Part shown: piece by piece, positions 1 through 6,111 of the stretch
Position numbering within the stretch: the first letter of the stretch is position 1
How the letters are laid out: each line of letters starts with the position of its first letter
Virus record (IMG/VR): IMGVR_UViG_3300034062_006395
Span: 1 to 64,000 of that record
Direction: 5' to 3' (one strand)
DNA: 64,000 nucleotides
Origin: a virus
The notes under the pieces: generated by a model
Database searches by the model: none
What the model was told of the DNA's origin: nothing
What the model saw: the letters and a program-made list of their open reading frames with translations, nothing else
Translations under genes and position numbers: made by a program

Positions 1-2
1 CC

Positions 3-137
3 ACTCCAGAAATGGAAAGCAAAGGTCAAGCCGTTACGGTAAAGCCAGGCGTTTATAAAGAGCGCCCAGTTAACGTAGTTGTGTCAGTTGAAAAATTAGC
101 TGAAAAACCAGCTAAAGCGCCAAAAGTAGGGGCGTAA
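3..137 (+). CDS. C-terminal end of an upstream protein (partial)
   Basis: An open frame runs in from the left edge and ends at TAA (135-137). The 44 visible residues are rich in Val, Lys, Pro and Ala and end in a basic alanine/proline tail (KPAKAPKVGA). The bases are clearly richer in G+C than most of the window, as in the gene at 3765, which may reflect high expression. No family is recognisable from the tail. A strong terminator follows 38 bases later, so this is the last gene of its transcription unit. Confidence 0.7.
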   Translation, partial: TPEMESKGQAVTVKPGVYKERPVNVVVSVEKLAEKPAKAPKVGA

Positions 138-175
138 AAAACCCTCCCTTTCCTTTCCTAATTGTAAACCTAACC

Positions 176-206
176 AAAAAGAGTGTAGAAATACACTCTT
201 TTTATT
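176..206 (+). terminator. Rho-independent terminator after the left-edge gene
   Basis: A perfect 12-bp stem (AAAAAGAGTGTA, 176-187, with its complement at 192-203) closes on a GAAA tetraloop and runs into a T-rich tail. It separates the left-edge gene from the structured-RNA region. Confidence 0.9.
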
Positions 207-230
207 TCATTTTATCGCTTTATATCTTAT

Positions 231-299
231 TAACGATATCAGCGAGATTTGTTTTTTTTAAGGGATTATCTGCATAATTTAACGATATCAGCATGATTT
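231..299. repeat. Direct repeat, two 20-base copies 49 bases apart
   Basis: The copies at 231-250 and 280-299 share TAACGATATCAGC and end in GATTT, matching at 18 of 20 positions. They lie just past a terminator and before untranslated sequence, a plausible place for operator or polymerase recognition sites, but this is inference. Confidence 0.6.
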
Positions 300-505
300 T
301 TGAGTTAATACTGAATTATGATAACATTTATAATTCAATATTCATTCAATCAATGAATAATCAAGCATATCATCATTAAAAAAGATGCAAAACAAACAGA
401 AGTGTGCGCTAACACACGTTGAGGATGTTCCTCAGAAGCTCTAAACAGAGAAGTCAGGCAGCAAAAACAAAAACTTTCTTGGGATTGTTCTTGTACAATT
501 AAATC

Positions 506-593
506 AAAAACAACCTTGAGTTACAGTAATAATCAATTAGGACATGAAAACGTGCACCTACATTGTAACTGGTAAAACTTGAGGTTGTTTTTT
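506..593 (+). terminator. Long-loop terminator or structured small RNA
   Basis: An 11-bp outer stem (AAAAACAACCT, 506-516, with 582-592) and an inner 8-bp stem (GTTACAGT, 520-527, with ATTGTAAC, 562-569, one G-T pair) form a long hairpin ending in a T run. The sequence ACTTGAGGTTGTTT at its 3' side recurs near 1052-1065, so two elements here share a 3' module. Confidence 0.65.
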
Positions 594-642
594 ATTCCCA
601 AATGTGAAATCATAAATCAATAACAATATAACTCATAAAGAA

Positions 643-996
643 ATGATTGCAACTAACATTAAAGGACGTTTAGTAACAATGTCCAACCAATCCGACGAAA
701 ATATCAAGAACTTTTCTTATGTTGTCGAAGACACAAAGGAATTAGTAGTTGTTGATGCTCGTCTGTTAGAGGTGTTAAAACCTTTAGCAACAACAATGTC
801 GTTAAATGATGTAAAAGAAAGTTTAAAGAACTACATTGATATTTCAAAAGATTTCGATCAATTGAAAAAAAATATCAGCATGGAATTGTTCAAACTGTCT
901 TTCTCAGAAATGCTTACAAATAAGTTCGCATTAACCGATGCTCCTGTTAAAACAAAGAAAGAGGTTCCATATGGACCTAATTACAAAGCAGATTAA
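643..996 (+). CDS. Hypothetical protein, 117 aa
   Basis: No family is recognised. The protein is soluble and helical, with a Lys-rich C-terminal tail (KTKKEVPYG). Another possible start is the in-frame ATG at 679 (MSNQSDEN), which would remove 12 residues; the first start is slightly favoured because an A-rich stretch precedes it. It stands alone between two structured RNA elements, suggesting its own regulated transcript. Confidence 0.75.
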   Translation: MIATNIKGRLVTMSNQSDENIKNFSYVVEDTKELVVVDARLLEVLKPLATTMSLNDVKESLKNYIDISKDFDQLKKNISMELFKLSFSEMLTNKFALTDAPVKTKKEVPYGPNYKAD

Positions 997-1001
997 ACAA
1001 T

Positions 1002-1070
1002 AAACAACTTCATGCATGACCATCCACGCCTTTGCGGTCTAAAGATGCTATACTTGAGGTTGTTTCTTTT
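1002..1070 (+). terminator. Multi-helix terminator after the 117-aa gene
   Basis: The outer stem AAACAACTT (1002-1010) pairs with AGGTTGTTT (1057-1065, with wobble). Inside, GCAT/ATGC (1014-1017 with 1045-1048) and GACC/GGTC (1018-1021 with 1036-1039) stack into a longer arm. A T-rich tail follows. The 3' half resembles the element ending at 592. Confidence 0.6.
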
Positions 1071-1099
1071 CTTTTTTCTTTTTACAATATTCAAAATAT

Positions 1100-1179
1100 C
1101 CCGTTCCGCTAATGTTTGGATTATTTATTGGGTTTCATTAGGAATCCACCGCCACTAAATGCAAATAAATGCAAACGGG
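1100..1179 (+). ncRNA. Structured RNA element of unknown class
   Basis: CCCGTT (1100-1105) pairs with AACGGG (1174-1179), enclosing a second stem TGGATT/AATCCA (about 1117-1148). A 10-base direct repeat (AAATGCAAAT, AAATGCAAAC) lies at 1157-1176 on its 3' side. No open frame is present. The nesting suggests a folded RNA, but no known riboswitch can be named. Confidence 0.4.
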
Positions 1180-1185
1180 TTAACA

Positions 1186-1257
1186 GATCCCATTAGGGAT
1201 CAGCCGAAAAACCAGCACAACTAAACGAGTGTTATATTTCACACGTTTAGCTGGTTT
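1186..1257 (+). ncRNA. Two consecutive strong hairpins
   Basis: A perfect hairpin GATCCC-ATTA-GGGATC (1186-1201) is followed by a two-part hairpin: AAACCAG (1209-1215) with CTGGTTT (1251-1257) outside and CTAAACG (1221-1227) with CGTTTAG (1244-1250) inside. The T run is short, so termination is possible but a processed small RNA is equally likely. Confidence 0.5.
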
Positions 1258-1282
1258 ATTATGATCAGCAACTTTCAGAATA

Positions 1283-1320
1283 TTGGTTAATCTGGAAGCC
1301 AAGAATATAAGAGGAACCAA
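1283..1320 (+). promoter_or_regulatory. Possible leader RNA element with the GGAAGCCAAGAA motif
   Basis: TTGGTT (1283-1288) and AACCAA (1315-1320) can close a loop containing GGAAGCCAAGAA (1294-1305). The same 12 bases occur at 6128-6139 inside another stem-closed element. The stem ends directly against the ATG at 1321. A regulatory role is inference. Confidence 0.35.
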
Positions 1321-1380
1321 ATGGATAAAGTTGCAAATTTATCAAGTGTTGAAATGATGAAAATCATTGAAATGCGGTAG
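1321..1380 (+). CDS. Possible 19-aa leader peptide
   Basis: The frame from ATG 1321 to TAG 1378-1380 encodes a short Met-rich helical peptide (ends MMKIIEMR). It begins exactly where the preceding RNA stem ends. It could be a leader peptide or chance. Confidence 0.25.
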   Translation: MDKVANLSSVEMMKIIEMR

Positions 1381-1434
1381 GAGAAGAATGTGTTAATCAA
1401 CGCGAAGATTATCATGTTTGAAACTTCCTATTTT

Positions 1435-1507
1435 AAAACCTCATCACCCATGCAAAGGTCTCTATACTGTTCTAACAGAAGAGAATACAAGTGATGAGGT
1501 TTTTTTA
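1435..1507 (+). terminator. Long-loop terminator
   Basis: AAAACCTCATCAC (1435-1447) pairs with GTGATGAGGTTTT (1491-1503), followed by T residues. The 43-base loop contains its own small hairpin (CTGTTCTAACAG). An open frame through this stem (1418-1606) would translate terminator sequence and is not considered a gene. Confidence 0.65.
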
Positions 1508-1510
1508 CCA

Positions 1511-1575
1511 GACCAATTAATGTGGAACAATGAGAAGATGTTTTCATTGAACGGGTTCGACTCCTGTATTGGTCA
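1511..1575 (+). ncRNA. tRNA-like element with acceptor and T arms but no anticodon loop
   Basis: A 7-bp acceptor stem (GACCAAT, 1511-1517, with ATTGGTC, 1568-1574), discriminator A1575 and a normal T arm (ACGGG-TTCGACT-CCTGT, 1551-1567) are present. Between them, D and anticodon arms are replaced by a 9-bp hairpin, CAATGAGAA (1528-1536) with TTTTCATTG (1541-1549) closed by GATG. There is no 7-base anticodon loop. It may be a decayed tRNA or a deliberate tRNA mimic; RNase P and RNase Z recognise the arms that remain. Confidence 0.65.
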
Positions 1576-1650
1576 CAAAAAATTAAAAACGTCGATGTTT
1601 CCTTAATAGTGTTTGGGATGTTCTTTACGATAAAGGGAATACGACTTCAG

Positions 1651-1703
1651 AAAAGCAACAACATTCAGAGATGATATCAATGTCTAAGTTGTTGCTTTTT
1701 TTT
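1651..1703 (+). terminator. Terminator with a 25-base loop
   Basis: AAAAGCAACAAC (1651-1662) pairs with GTTGTTGCTTTT (1688-1699) and is followed by further T residues. It ends the structured-RNA region before the next small genes. Confidence 0.8.
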
Positions 1704-1732
1704 CAAATTAAACAACTTTAAATCCCAAATAT

Positions 1733-1894
1733 ATGAGACAGTTAACAGTTTCAACTATTGTGGATTATTGTATGTTTGGTGATCAATTTCATCATGAATA
1801 TGGTAATCCAATGTGCGTTAAAGAAAGAATTACTGTTGATGCTAAATTCTTCAAAAAACACAGACGTTTTCAATCTTTACATCATTTAAATTAA
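1733..1894 (+). CDS. Hypothetical small protein, 53 aa
   Basis: The frame starts MRQLTVSTIV and ends at TAA 1892-1894. It carries several His, Phe and Lys residues and a basic C-terminal end (FFKKHRRF). No family recognised. The start of the lipoprotein gene follows 5 bases after the stop, so the two are probably co-transcribed. Confidence 0.55.
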   Translation: MRQLTVSTIVDYCMFGDQFHHEYGNPMCVKERITVDAKFFKKHRRFQSLHHLN

Positions 1895-1899
1895 AAGAA

Positions 1900-2052
1900 A
1901 TGAAAAAAATCATTTCAATTGTTATTTGTACAATGATAGTTATATCAATAACATCATGTGCATCGCACTCAAGTGGGTTTGATTACAAAAAACATCACTC
2001 AATGAACAAAAAGCTACAAAAAAGAGGATATCAACGTTGTGGCAGACATTGA
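1900..2052 (+). CDS. Small lipoprotein, 50 aa
   Basis: A short basic start (MKKI), a hydrophobic segment and a lipobox ending ITSC (Cys at residue 20) indicate a type II signal peptide. The mature part is a basic 30-residue tail rich in Lys, His and Ser. It would be an envelope-anchored lipoprotein. Lipoproteins of this size in phages often act in lysis or superinfection exclusion, but nothing here decides that. Confidence 0.65.
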   Translation: MKKIISIVICTMIVISITSCASHSSGFDYKKHHSMNKKLQKRGYQRCGRH

Positions 2053-2063
2053 CTTTTATTTTT

Positions 2064-2137
2064 AGAAATATAGCTTAATTGGATAGAGCAACAGATTTCT
2101 AATCTGTAGGTTACGAGTTCGAGTCTCGTTATTTCTA
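2064..2137 (+). tRNA. tRNA-Arg (anticodon TCT)
   Basis: A full cloverleaf can be drawn. The acceptor stem AGAAATA (2064-2070) pairs perfectly with TATTTCT (2130-2136). The D arm is GCTT/GAGC, the anticodon stem is ACAGA/TCTGT with loop TTTCTAA giving anticodon TCT, and the T arm is ACGAG-TTCGAGT-CTCGT. Discriminator is A; CCA is not encoded. AGA is a common codon in this AT-rich DNA, which fits a codon-supply role. This is the only canonical tRNA in the window. Confidence 0.95.
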
Positions 2138-2173
2138 CTACTTCAAATCAAAATAAATCAAAAACATATAACT

Positions 2174-2503
2174 ATGAAGAAGATTGTGTTAAATTTCACT
2201 CTTGAGATTTTAATTCCTGAAGGAATTACTATTAATCAAGATAATCTGGTATCTAATTTATCTCAAACTGTAAATAAAACAGTACAGAGAAAAAAAAGAA
2301 AAGCAGAATCAATGAGGTTTCAATTGGAGAAAATGAAAAATGGTGAAACCATTTCATTCCTCGCAAGTGATTACTCAATGAAGTCTATCTCCGCTATCTG
2401 CTGTAAAACAGCAAAAGATTGGGGTAATCGTTTCTATTTTAAAACAAAAAGTTTTAAAGATGGAAAAGGTAACATTTGGAAAACAGAAGTAACAAAATTT
2501 TAA
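2174..2503 (+). CDS. Hypothetical protein, 109 aa
   Basis: No family recognised. The N-terminus begins with a beta strand (KKIVLNFTLEILIP) and is followed by a very basic middle (RKKRKAES). A stretch with MKSISAICCKTAKDWG may form a short helix-turn-helix-like unit, so nucleic-acid binding is possible but unproven. The next gene starts 2 bases after its stop. Confidence 0.6.
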   Translation: MKKIVLNFTLEILIPEGITINQDNLVSNLSQTVNKTVQRKKRKAESMRFQLEKMKNGETISFLASDYSMKSISAICCKTAKDWGNRFYFKTKSFKDGKGNIWKTEVTKF

Positions 2504-2505
2504 TC

Positions 2506-2724
2506 ATGAAAAACTTTTTATTAGTTACCATTGGTCTTACAGTAATACCACTGGCTTTAATTGCTATGTTTTGTGGTTTCAATTATGTCTTATCATTATT
2601 ATTTAATGAAGACTATAAAGAAATTCAAAATAGCATTATATGGCTTATAGAAATGCCAGTAATACTCGGATTAATTATTTTGTATTTTTATCAAAGTGGT
2701 ATAAACCTTGATGAAGATTACTAA
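2506..2724 (+). CDS. Small two-helix membrane protein, 72 aa
   Basis: Start chosen at the ATG two bases after the preceding stop (MKNFLLVTIG); a longer frame upstream would overlap the previous gene. Two hydrophobic segments (residues about 4-30 and 45-62) separated by a charged loop (NEDYKE) predict an inner-membrane protein with an acidic end. Function unknown. Confidence 0.65.
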   Translation: MKNFLLVTIGLTVIPLALIAMFCGFNYVLSLLFNEDYKEIQNSIIWLIEMPVILGLIILYFYQSGINLDEDY

Positions 2725-2764
2725 AAATAAATATCTTCGAGTTTTTTACTCGTAGTACGTGAAC

Positions 2765-2807
2765 CCAACAGGACTTATTAATAATTTGTTCTGTTGGTTC
2801 TTTTTTT
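2765..2807 (+). terminator. Rho-independent terminator
   Basis: A 10-bp stem (CCAACAGGAC, 2765-2774, with GTTCTGTTGG, 2788-2797) with an AT-rich loop is followed by a long T run. It ends the unit containing the membrane protein. Confidence 0.9.
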
Positions 2808-2826
2808 AACTTCTAAAACTACATCT

Positions 2827-2937
2827 ATGGAATTATTAGGATGGTTAGTAATTATTTTTTGTATAGGATCTGTCATTACAGTATTCTACGTTGCATGGAA
2901 AATGCACAAAGACAATTTTTTTGATAATGACCTTTAA
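2827..2937 (+). CDS. Single-pass membrane microprotein, 36 aa
   Basis: ATG 2827 to TAA 2935 encodes MELLGWLVIIF then a hydrophobic helix and an acidic end (DNDL). One transmembrane helix is predicted. Function unknown. Confidence 0.5.
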   Translation: MELLGWLVIIFCIGSVITVFYVAWKMHKDNFFDNDL

Positions 2938-2947
2938 TAGTTTTTTT

Positions 2948-3034
2948 ATGAAAAAACCAAAAGGTAATCATTCCAGCAAATATTATTTGATAGACACGCT
3001 CATAATAGGGAAATCAAATAATATGGAATGTTAA
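2948..3034 (+). CDS. Possible 28-aa microprotein
   Basis: A short frame (MKKPKGNHSS start) ends at TAA 3032-3034, overlapping the first bases of the following hairpin. There is only its start spacing to support it. Confidence 0.25.
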   Translation: MKKPKGNHSSKYYLIDTLIIGKSNNMEC

Positions 3035-3066
3035 ACAGGCTCTAATAGAGCGATGAGAGCTTGTTT
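3033..3066 (+). ncRNA. Hairpin with alternative pairing
   Basis: AAACAGGCTCT (3033-3043) pairs with AGAGCTTGTTT (3056-3066) over 11 bp with one wobble. An alternative inner hairpin GCTCT-AAT-AGAGC (3039-3051) competes with it, an arrangement resembling attenuators. No T run follows. Confidence 0.4.
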
Positions 3067-3098
3067 ATTTAAATAGAAACAATTTTACATCAACATAT

Positions 3099-3230
3099 AT
3101 GGCTAAGAAAAAACAATTAAGCATTGAGGAGATTATTCTTCAAAAAAGCGAATCTGGTATGAAGCTCACAAAAGCTCAGAAAAAAATGTGTGTTTTTAAC
3201 AACAGCTTAGCCGCAAAAATTAACGGCTAA
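3099..3230 (+). CDS. Basic microprotein, 43 aa
   Basis: Frame MAKKKQLSIEEI to TAA 3228-3230. It is Lys-rich with an SIEEIILQKS helix. No family recognised. It is followed closely by a 14-bp perfect stem. Confidence 0.55.
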   Translation: MAKKKQLSIEEIILQKSESGMKLTKAQKKMCVFNNSLAAKING

Positions 3231-3234
3231 AAAC

Positions 3235-3322
3235 AAAAGAAAGGAGGGATTAATTTGACACATCTCGTTGTTTTGAAAGAAAGTTTTAGTAGTTTTATTC
3301 TTTTTTTACCCTCCTTTCTTTT
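3235..3322 (+). terminator. 14-bp stem with 60-base loop
   Basis: AAAAGAAAGGAGGG (3235-3248) is perfectly complementary to 3309-3322. The 60-base loop has no open frame and ends in a T run of its own. It may be a terminator or a closed small RNA. AGGAGG inside the 5' arm looks like a Shine-Dalgarno sequence, but no start codon follows. Confidence 0.6.
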
Positions 3323-3334
3323 AATTTATAATAT

Positions 3335-3388
3335 GATTCCGTAGCTCAGTTGGGAGCGATTTTATAGGTTCAAATCCTATCGGGGTCA
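3335..3388 (+). ncRNA. tRNA-like element lacking the anticodon arm
   Basis: The acceptor stem GATTCCG (3335-3341) pairs with CGGGGTC (3381-3387, two wobbles) and discriminator A3388. A D arm (GCTC-AGTTGG-GAGC, 3344-3357) and T arm (ATAGG-TTCAAAT-CCTAT, 3364-3380) are normal. Only GATTTT lies between them, so the whole anticodon arm is missing from a 54-base molecule. It cannot decode. The same loss is seen at 35926-35984. Confidence 0.75.
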
Positions 3389-3626
3389 CTACAAAGTATT
3401 CTTTGAATAAAAAGCGTCACAAATTCAATGATGGTAACAACATAACCCAGTACCAGTTTATCTATTTCCCTGGTCATGTAAGTTATAGAATTTATATTTT
3501 GCCGTGACCATGTTACATTATTTCCTGTGAAAATAGTTGGAAATGAATCCCCAAGATTCAATTGTAGCATGTAGCGAGATATTTCATCGACGTAAATAAA
3601 ATCATAGAAGAAACGTATGGAGCAAT
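3389..3626. other. Unexplained sequence between two tRNA-like elements
   Basis: These 238 bases have no plus-strand gene. A minus-strand frame (3370-3633) could encode 87 aa, but it runs through the T arm of one tRNA-like element and the acceptor of the next and opposes every neighbouring gene, so it is not called. The base composition is less AT-rich than in the microprotein region. Confidence 0.4.
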
Positions 3627-3718
3627 ACACCATTACTTCAATGTGCTGTTTTTCATTAAACAGTGCTCGGCAGAAGGTCTTGTAAAAGATGTTGGCGGTT
3701 CGAGTCCGCTGTGGTGTA
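3627..3718 (+). ncRNA. Enlarged tRNA-like element with abnormal D and anticodon arms
   Basis: The acceptor ACACCAT (3627-3633) pairs with GTGGTGT (3711-3717), discriminator A3718, and the T arm is GGCGG-TTCGAGT-CCGCT (3694-3710). CTTC/GAAG could form the D stem, but its loop contains an inserted hairpin (CTGTTT-TTCATT-AAACAG). The next arm is TCTT-GTAA-AAGA, a tetraloop rather than a 7-base anticodon loop. It is 92 bases long and cannot be assigned an amino acid. Confidence 0.55.
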
Positions 3719-3764
3719 CAATTTTATTTAATCAACAATTTAACAATTTAAAACAAAAAAAGTT

Positions 3765-4208
3765 ATGAACATTATTTTGGTTTACCCAAACACTGCTGAA
3801 GAGAAAAATCGTTTCGGCAAAGATCGCAATGAAAAAGAATTATTCAACGTTGTTGAATATAACTTACTTGATCGCGATGGACAAAAATGCCGCAATTTAA
3901 TGCGTGGTGATGACAACTACGATCCAACAGATCGTAATCACTATGTGATTAATCCTGCGTCAACCAACAGGGAACTTTTGCTTGACAGCAAAACTAAAAG
4001 ACCAATTAAAACTGTAGCCAATGAGTTGCACTACAAAACCAAAAATGGAGTGCCAACTAAAATTGAATTGACCGGGGTTCAATACCTCAATGTGGTTAAT
4101 CCAATTACAATCTTCTCTCAACCAGCTGATATTGCATTGGCTCAAAAAGAGAAAATGATGGCTCCGGCAACAAAAGTAAAAGCAAAGACTAAGTCTGTTG
4201 CTTCTTAA
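3765..4208 (+). CDS. Hypothetical protein, 147 aa, less AT-rich
   Basis: No family recognised. The N-terminal part is polar with many Asp, Arg and Asn residues (NLMRGDDNYDPTDRNHY); the last 25 residues are an Ala/Lys/Thr tail (TKVKAKTKSVAS) like that of many nucleic-acid-binding or virion-associated proteins. Codons such as CGC, GCC and GGC are used more than in neighbours, suggesting strong expression. It follows the tRNA-like element by 46 bases. Confidence 0.75.
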   Translation: MNIILVYPNTAEEKNRFGKDRNEKELFNVVEYNLLDRDGQKCRNLMRGDDNYDPTDRNHYVINPASTNRELLLDSKTKRPIKTVANELHYKTKNGVPTKIELTGVQYLNVVNPITIFSQPADIALAQKEKMMAPATKVKAKTKSVAS

Positions 4209-4305
4209 TCGATCAACCAAATTAAATAAAGGATTATATAAATTTAAAAAATATAGTCCTTTATTTTTACCTACTCTTGTCATCCATCATTAAATTTTAA
4301 TAATC

Positions 4306-5226
4306 ATGTTTTCATTTAAAAAACATCCAGCAACTGTTGAACAAATTCATAAAGAATTTGATGATGCAGAAGAAAAAATCATCAAAGAATGTGAAAACGT
4401 TCTTAACAATTTACAAGTAGTTACAGAATCAAAACTTGAAAAAAAAGCAACAGAACTTATAAAATTAGGTTTTATTGCTTCTGAACCTGTAAAACAATAT
4501 CAAGAATTAAAAGAGAAAAGTAAATTTATTGAGCAATCAATAAATTCAAATAAAGAACAACTTAATACATTCAATGAACTAAAACAGGCATATCCTTTAG
4601 AAAAATTTATTACTGTAGATGAATTAGAACGTATTTGTAAAAAGTACAATTTAATTCATGCACCAGTGAAAAATTATATAATGGATATTCCTGAAAAGAA
4701 TGTATTAGAAATTTCAAGAACTAAAAAATTAAATGAAATTCATAGTGCAGGTGATAGCGTTGTTCTTATTGGTTTAAAAAGTGATTATCTTTTAAACTTG
4801 TTTGGTAAAAAAGAACCAATTTTTACAGTTAATGATTTAAAAAGAATTAATTTTTCTTATATATCATTAGAATCATGGTTTAATTCTGGAAATAATACTT
4901 GGGCTTATGTTGCAGTAAAAGATGGTATCGATGGAAAACCAGGTTTAAACGAAAAAGTTTTAACTAAATTATACAGTTACGATAAAATTCAAAAAATTGA
5001 TAAATCAGGATTATTTATTGCAGCTCCAGAAACTCATTTTGATTTAAAAGATTTAAAAAAGAAATCTAAATTTGGATTTTTTGAAGTAGAAAATCGCAAG
5101 GTTCCTAAAGATCCTGTTGTATTTGAATACTGTAAAAACAATCTTTGTAGAATCATTACAAAATGGGGAACAAAAGATGATCAATCATATTTGGATGAGG
5201 CTTTAACTAACGAAACAAACAATTAA
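4306..5226 (+). CDS. Hypothetical protein with coiled-coil N-terminus, 306 aa
   Basis: Residues 1-100 are a charged helical region with probable coiled coils (KLEKKATEL, YQELKEKSKF). Residues 110-300 look globular with alternating strands. No catalytic motif or known family is visible. The next gene begins 12 bases after its stop, so they form an operon. Confidence 0.75.
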   Translation: MFSFKKHPATVEQIHKEFDDAEEKIIKECENVLNNLQVVTESKLEKKATELIKLGFIASEPVKQYQELKEKSKFIEQSINSNKEQLNTFNELKQAYPLEKFITVDELERICKKYNLIHAPVKNYIMDIPEKNVLEISRTKKLNEIHSAGDSVVLIGLKSDYLLNLFGKKEPIFTVNDLKRINFSYISLESWFNSGNNTWAYVAVKDGIDGKPGLNEKVLTKLYSYDKIQKIDKSGLFIAAPETHFDLKDLKKKSKFGFFEVENRKVPKDPVVFEYCKNNLCRIITKWGTKDDQSYLDEALTNETNN

Positions 5227-5238
5227 TATCAACAACAA

Positions 5239-5634
5239 ATGAAAGTTAAACACTTTTTAGCACAAGGGTGTACAGTAGCAATGAATGTTACTGATAACAC
5301 CTTACAGATTGGCTTATCTAATAAGTCAAATCAAGAACCAAATTTTTCAAGAAAGAAAGGTTTTTTAATTGCCACAGGTCGTGCAGTTAATAAACCAATC
5401 AACGTTAACTTAAACATTGAGAATTTTCAATTAACTGGAAAAGTGTTTCATAATTTAGCAAACAGAATTCAAGGATTTAGAAATCCAATTTCTTCTTACA
5501 ATGGATCTAAAAATCCATCAAGAGAACAATCAAGAGATTGGAAATCAACACTTAACGATTTTAAGAACATTACAGAACTGATTAGTGAAGAAGAATATTT
5601 AAACATTGTAAAAGAAAGCAGCGTTACAGTATAA
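5239..5634 (+). CDS. Hypothetical protein, 131 aa
   Basis: A basic N-terminal half (SRKKGFLIATGRAVNKP) is followed by an acidic C-terminal helix (ELISEEEYLNIVKE). No family recognised. It lies between the coiled-coil protein and a hairpin. Confidence 0.7.
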   Translation: MKVKHFLAQGCTVAMNVTDNTLQIGLSNKSNQEPNFSRKKGFLIATGRAVNKPINVNLNIENFQLTGKVFHNLANRIQGFRNPISSYNGSKNPSREQSRDWKSTLNDFKNITELISEEEYLNIVKESSVTV

Positions 5635-5636
5635 TT

Positions 5637-5668
5637 AAAATTTATTAACCGACTAATAAATTTTGTTA
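5637..5668 (+). terminator. Perfect 11-bp hairpin, weak terminator
   Basis: AAAATTTATTA (5637-5647) pairs with TAATAAATTTT (5654-5664) across the loop ACCGAC. The T run is short. It separates two transcription units. Confidence 0.6.
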
Positions 5669-5699
5669 TATCTTGAAAATTTTTTCATTATATATATTA

Positions 5700-5728
5700 A
5701 CAAACAAAACAAACAAAACAAACAAAAA
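5700..5728 (+). promoter_or_regulatory. A/C-rich leader repeat before the lipoprotein start
   Basis: AAACAAAACAAAC units repeat before GTTATG at 5731-5736. Similar unstructured A-rich leaders without a Shine-Dalgarno sequence precede other genes here (for example 11480-11498), as expected for Bacteroidota translation starts. Confidence 0.5.
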
Positions 5729-5733
5729 AAGTT

Positions 5734-6111
5734 ATGCGAAGTCTTTTAATTATTTGTCTCCTGTTATTTACAGGAATTGTAGGTTGTACACCACCTTCTG
5801 CTACAGATGCTGTTGAACAAACCTCGTTAACCGCTATGAATGATTCAGCACAACAAGTGTCATATCATTCAGATTTCACTACATTCACTTCTCAAGGTGA
5901 TATGCTCTCCTACTTAACGCAAAATGCTAATACGTTGACGGTGTTACAGCAAACAGACAGTATGGATTATTATACTGTATTGTTTAATAATGATGCTACA
6001 ACATATTACGTTTTAGTTTATAATGCTACTGGTGCCGTTTCAATTTCATCAAGTCCGCCTAATAATTGGACAACGATGACTAATAGTCCGCCAGTACAGA
6101 CAAACAATTAA
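5734..6111 (+). CDS. Lipoprotein, 125 aa
   Basis: The N-terminus (MRSLLIICLLLFTGIVGC) is a type II signal peptide with Cys18 as lipidation site. The mature part is Ser/Thr/Asn-rich with a central strand-rich region (DYYTVLFNNDATTYYVLVYN). It would be exposed at the host envelope. Superinfection exclusion is a common role for phage lipoproteins, but this is inference. Confidence 0.75.
   Translation: MRSLLIICLLLFTGIVGCTPPSATDAVEQTSLTAMNDSAQQVSYHSDFTTFTSQGDMLSYLTQNANTLTVLQQTDSMDYYTVLFNNDATTYYVLVYNATGAVSISSSPPNNWTTMTNSPPVQTNN

Larger units (their letters stand above)
207..642 (+). other. 436-base gene-free stretch, probably a leader or small RNA
   Basis: No convincing open frame is present. It holds a 20-base direct repeat (231-250 and 280-299) and a very long two-tier hairpin at 506-592 that ends in T residues. 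This is where a promoter and untranslated RNA for the gene at 643 would lie. I see no clean Bacteroidota promoter here. Confidence 0.5.

Noticed and set aside
1418-1606. A 62-codon open frame
   Set aside because: It runs through a terminator stem and a tRNA-like element and has no protein-like composition.
138-1732. GOLLD or ROOL giant RNA
   Set aside because: Length and position near tRNA-like genes are suggestive, but no signature could be recognised by eye and coding gene 643-996 interrupts it.
3370-3633. Minus-strand 87-codon frame
   Set aside because: It overlaps two tRNA-like elements and opposes all neighbours.
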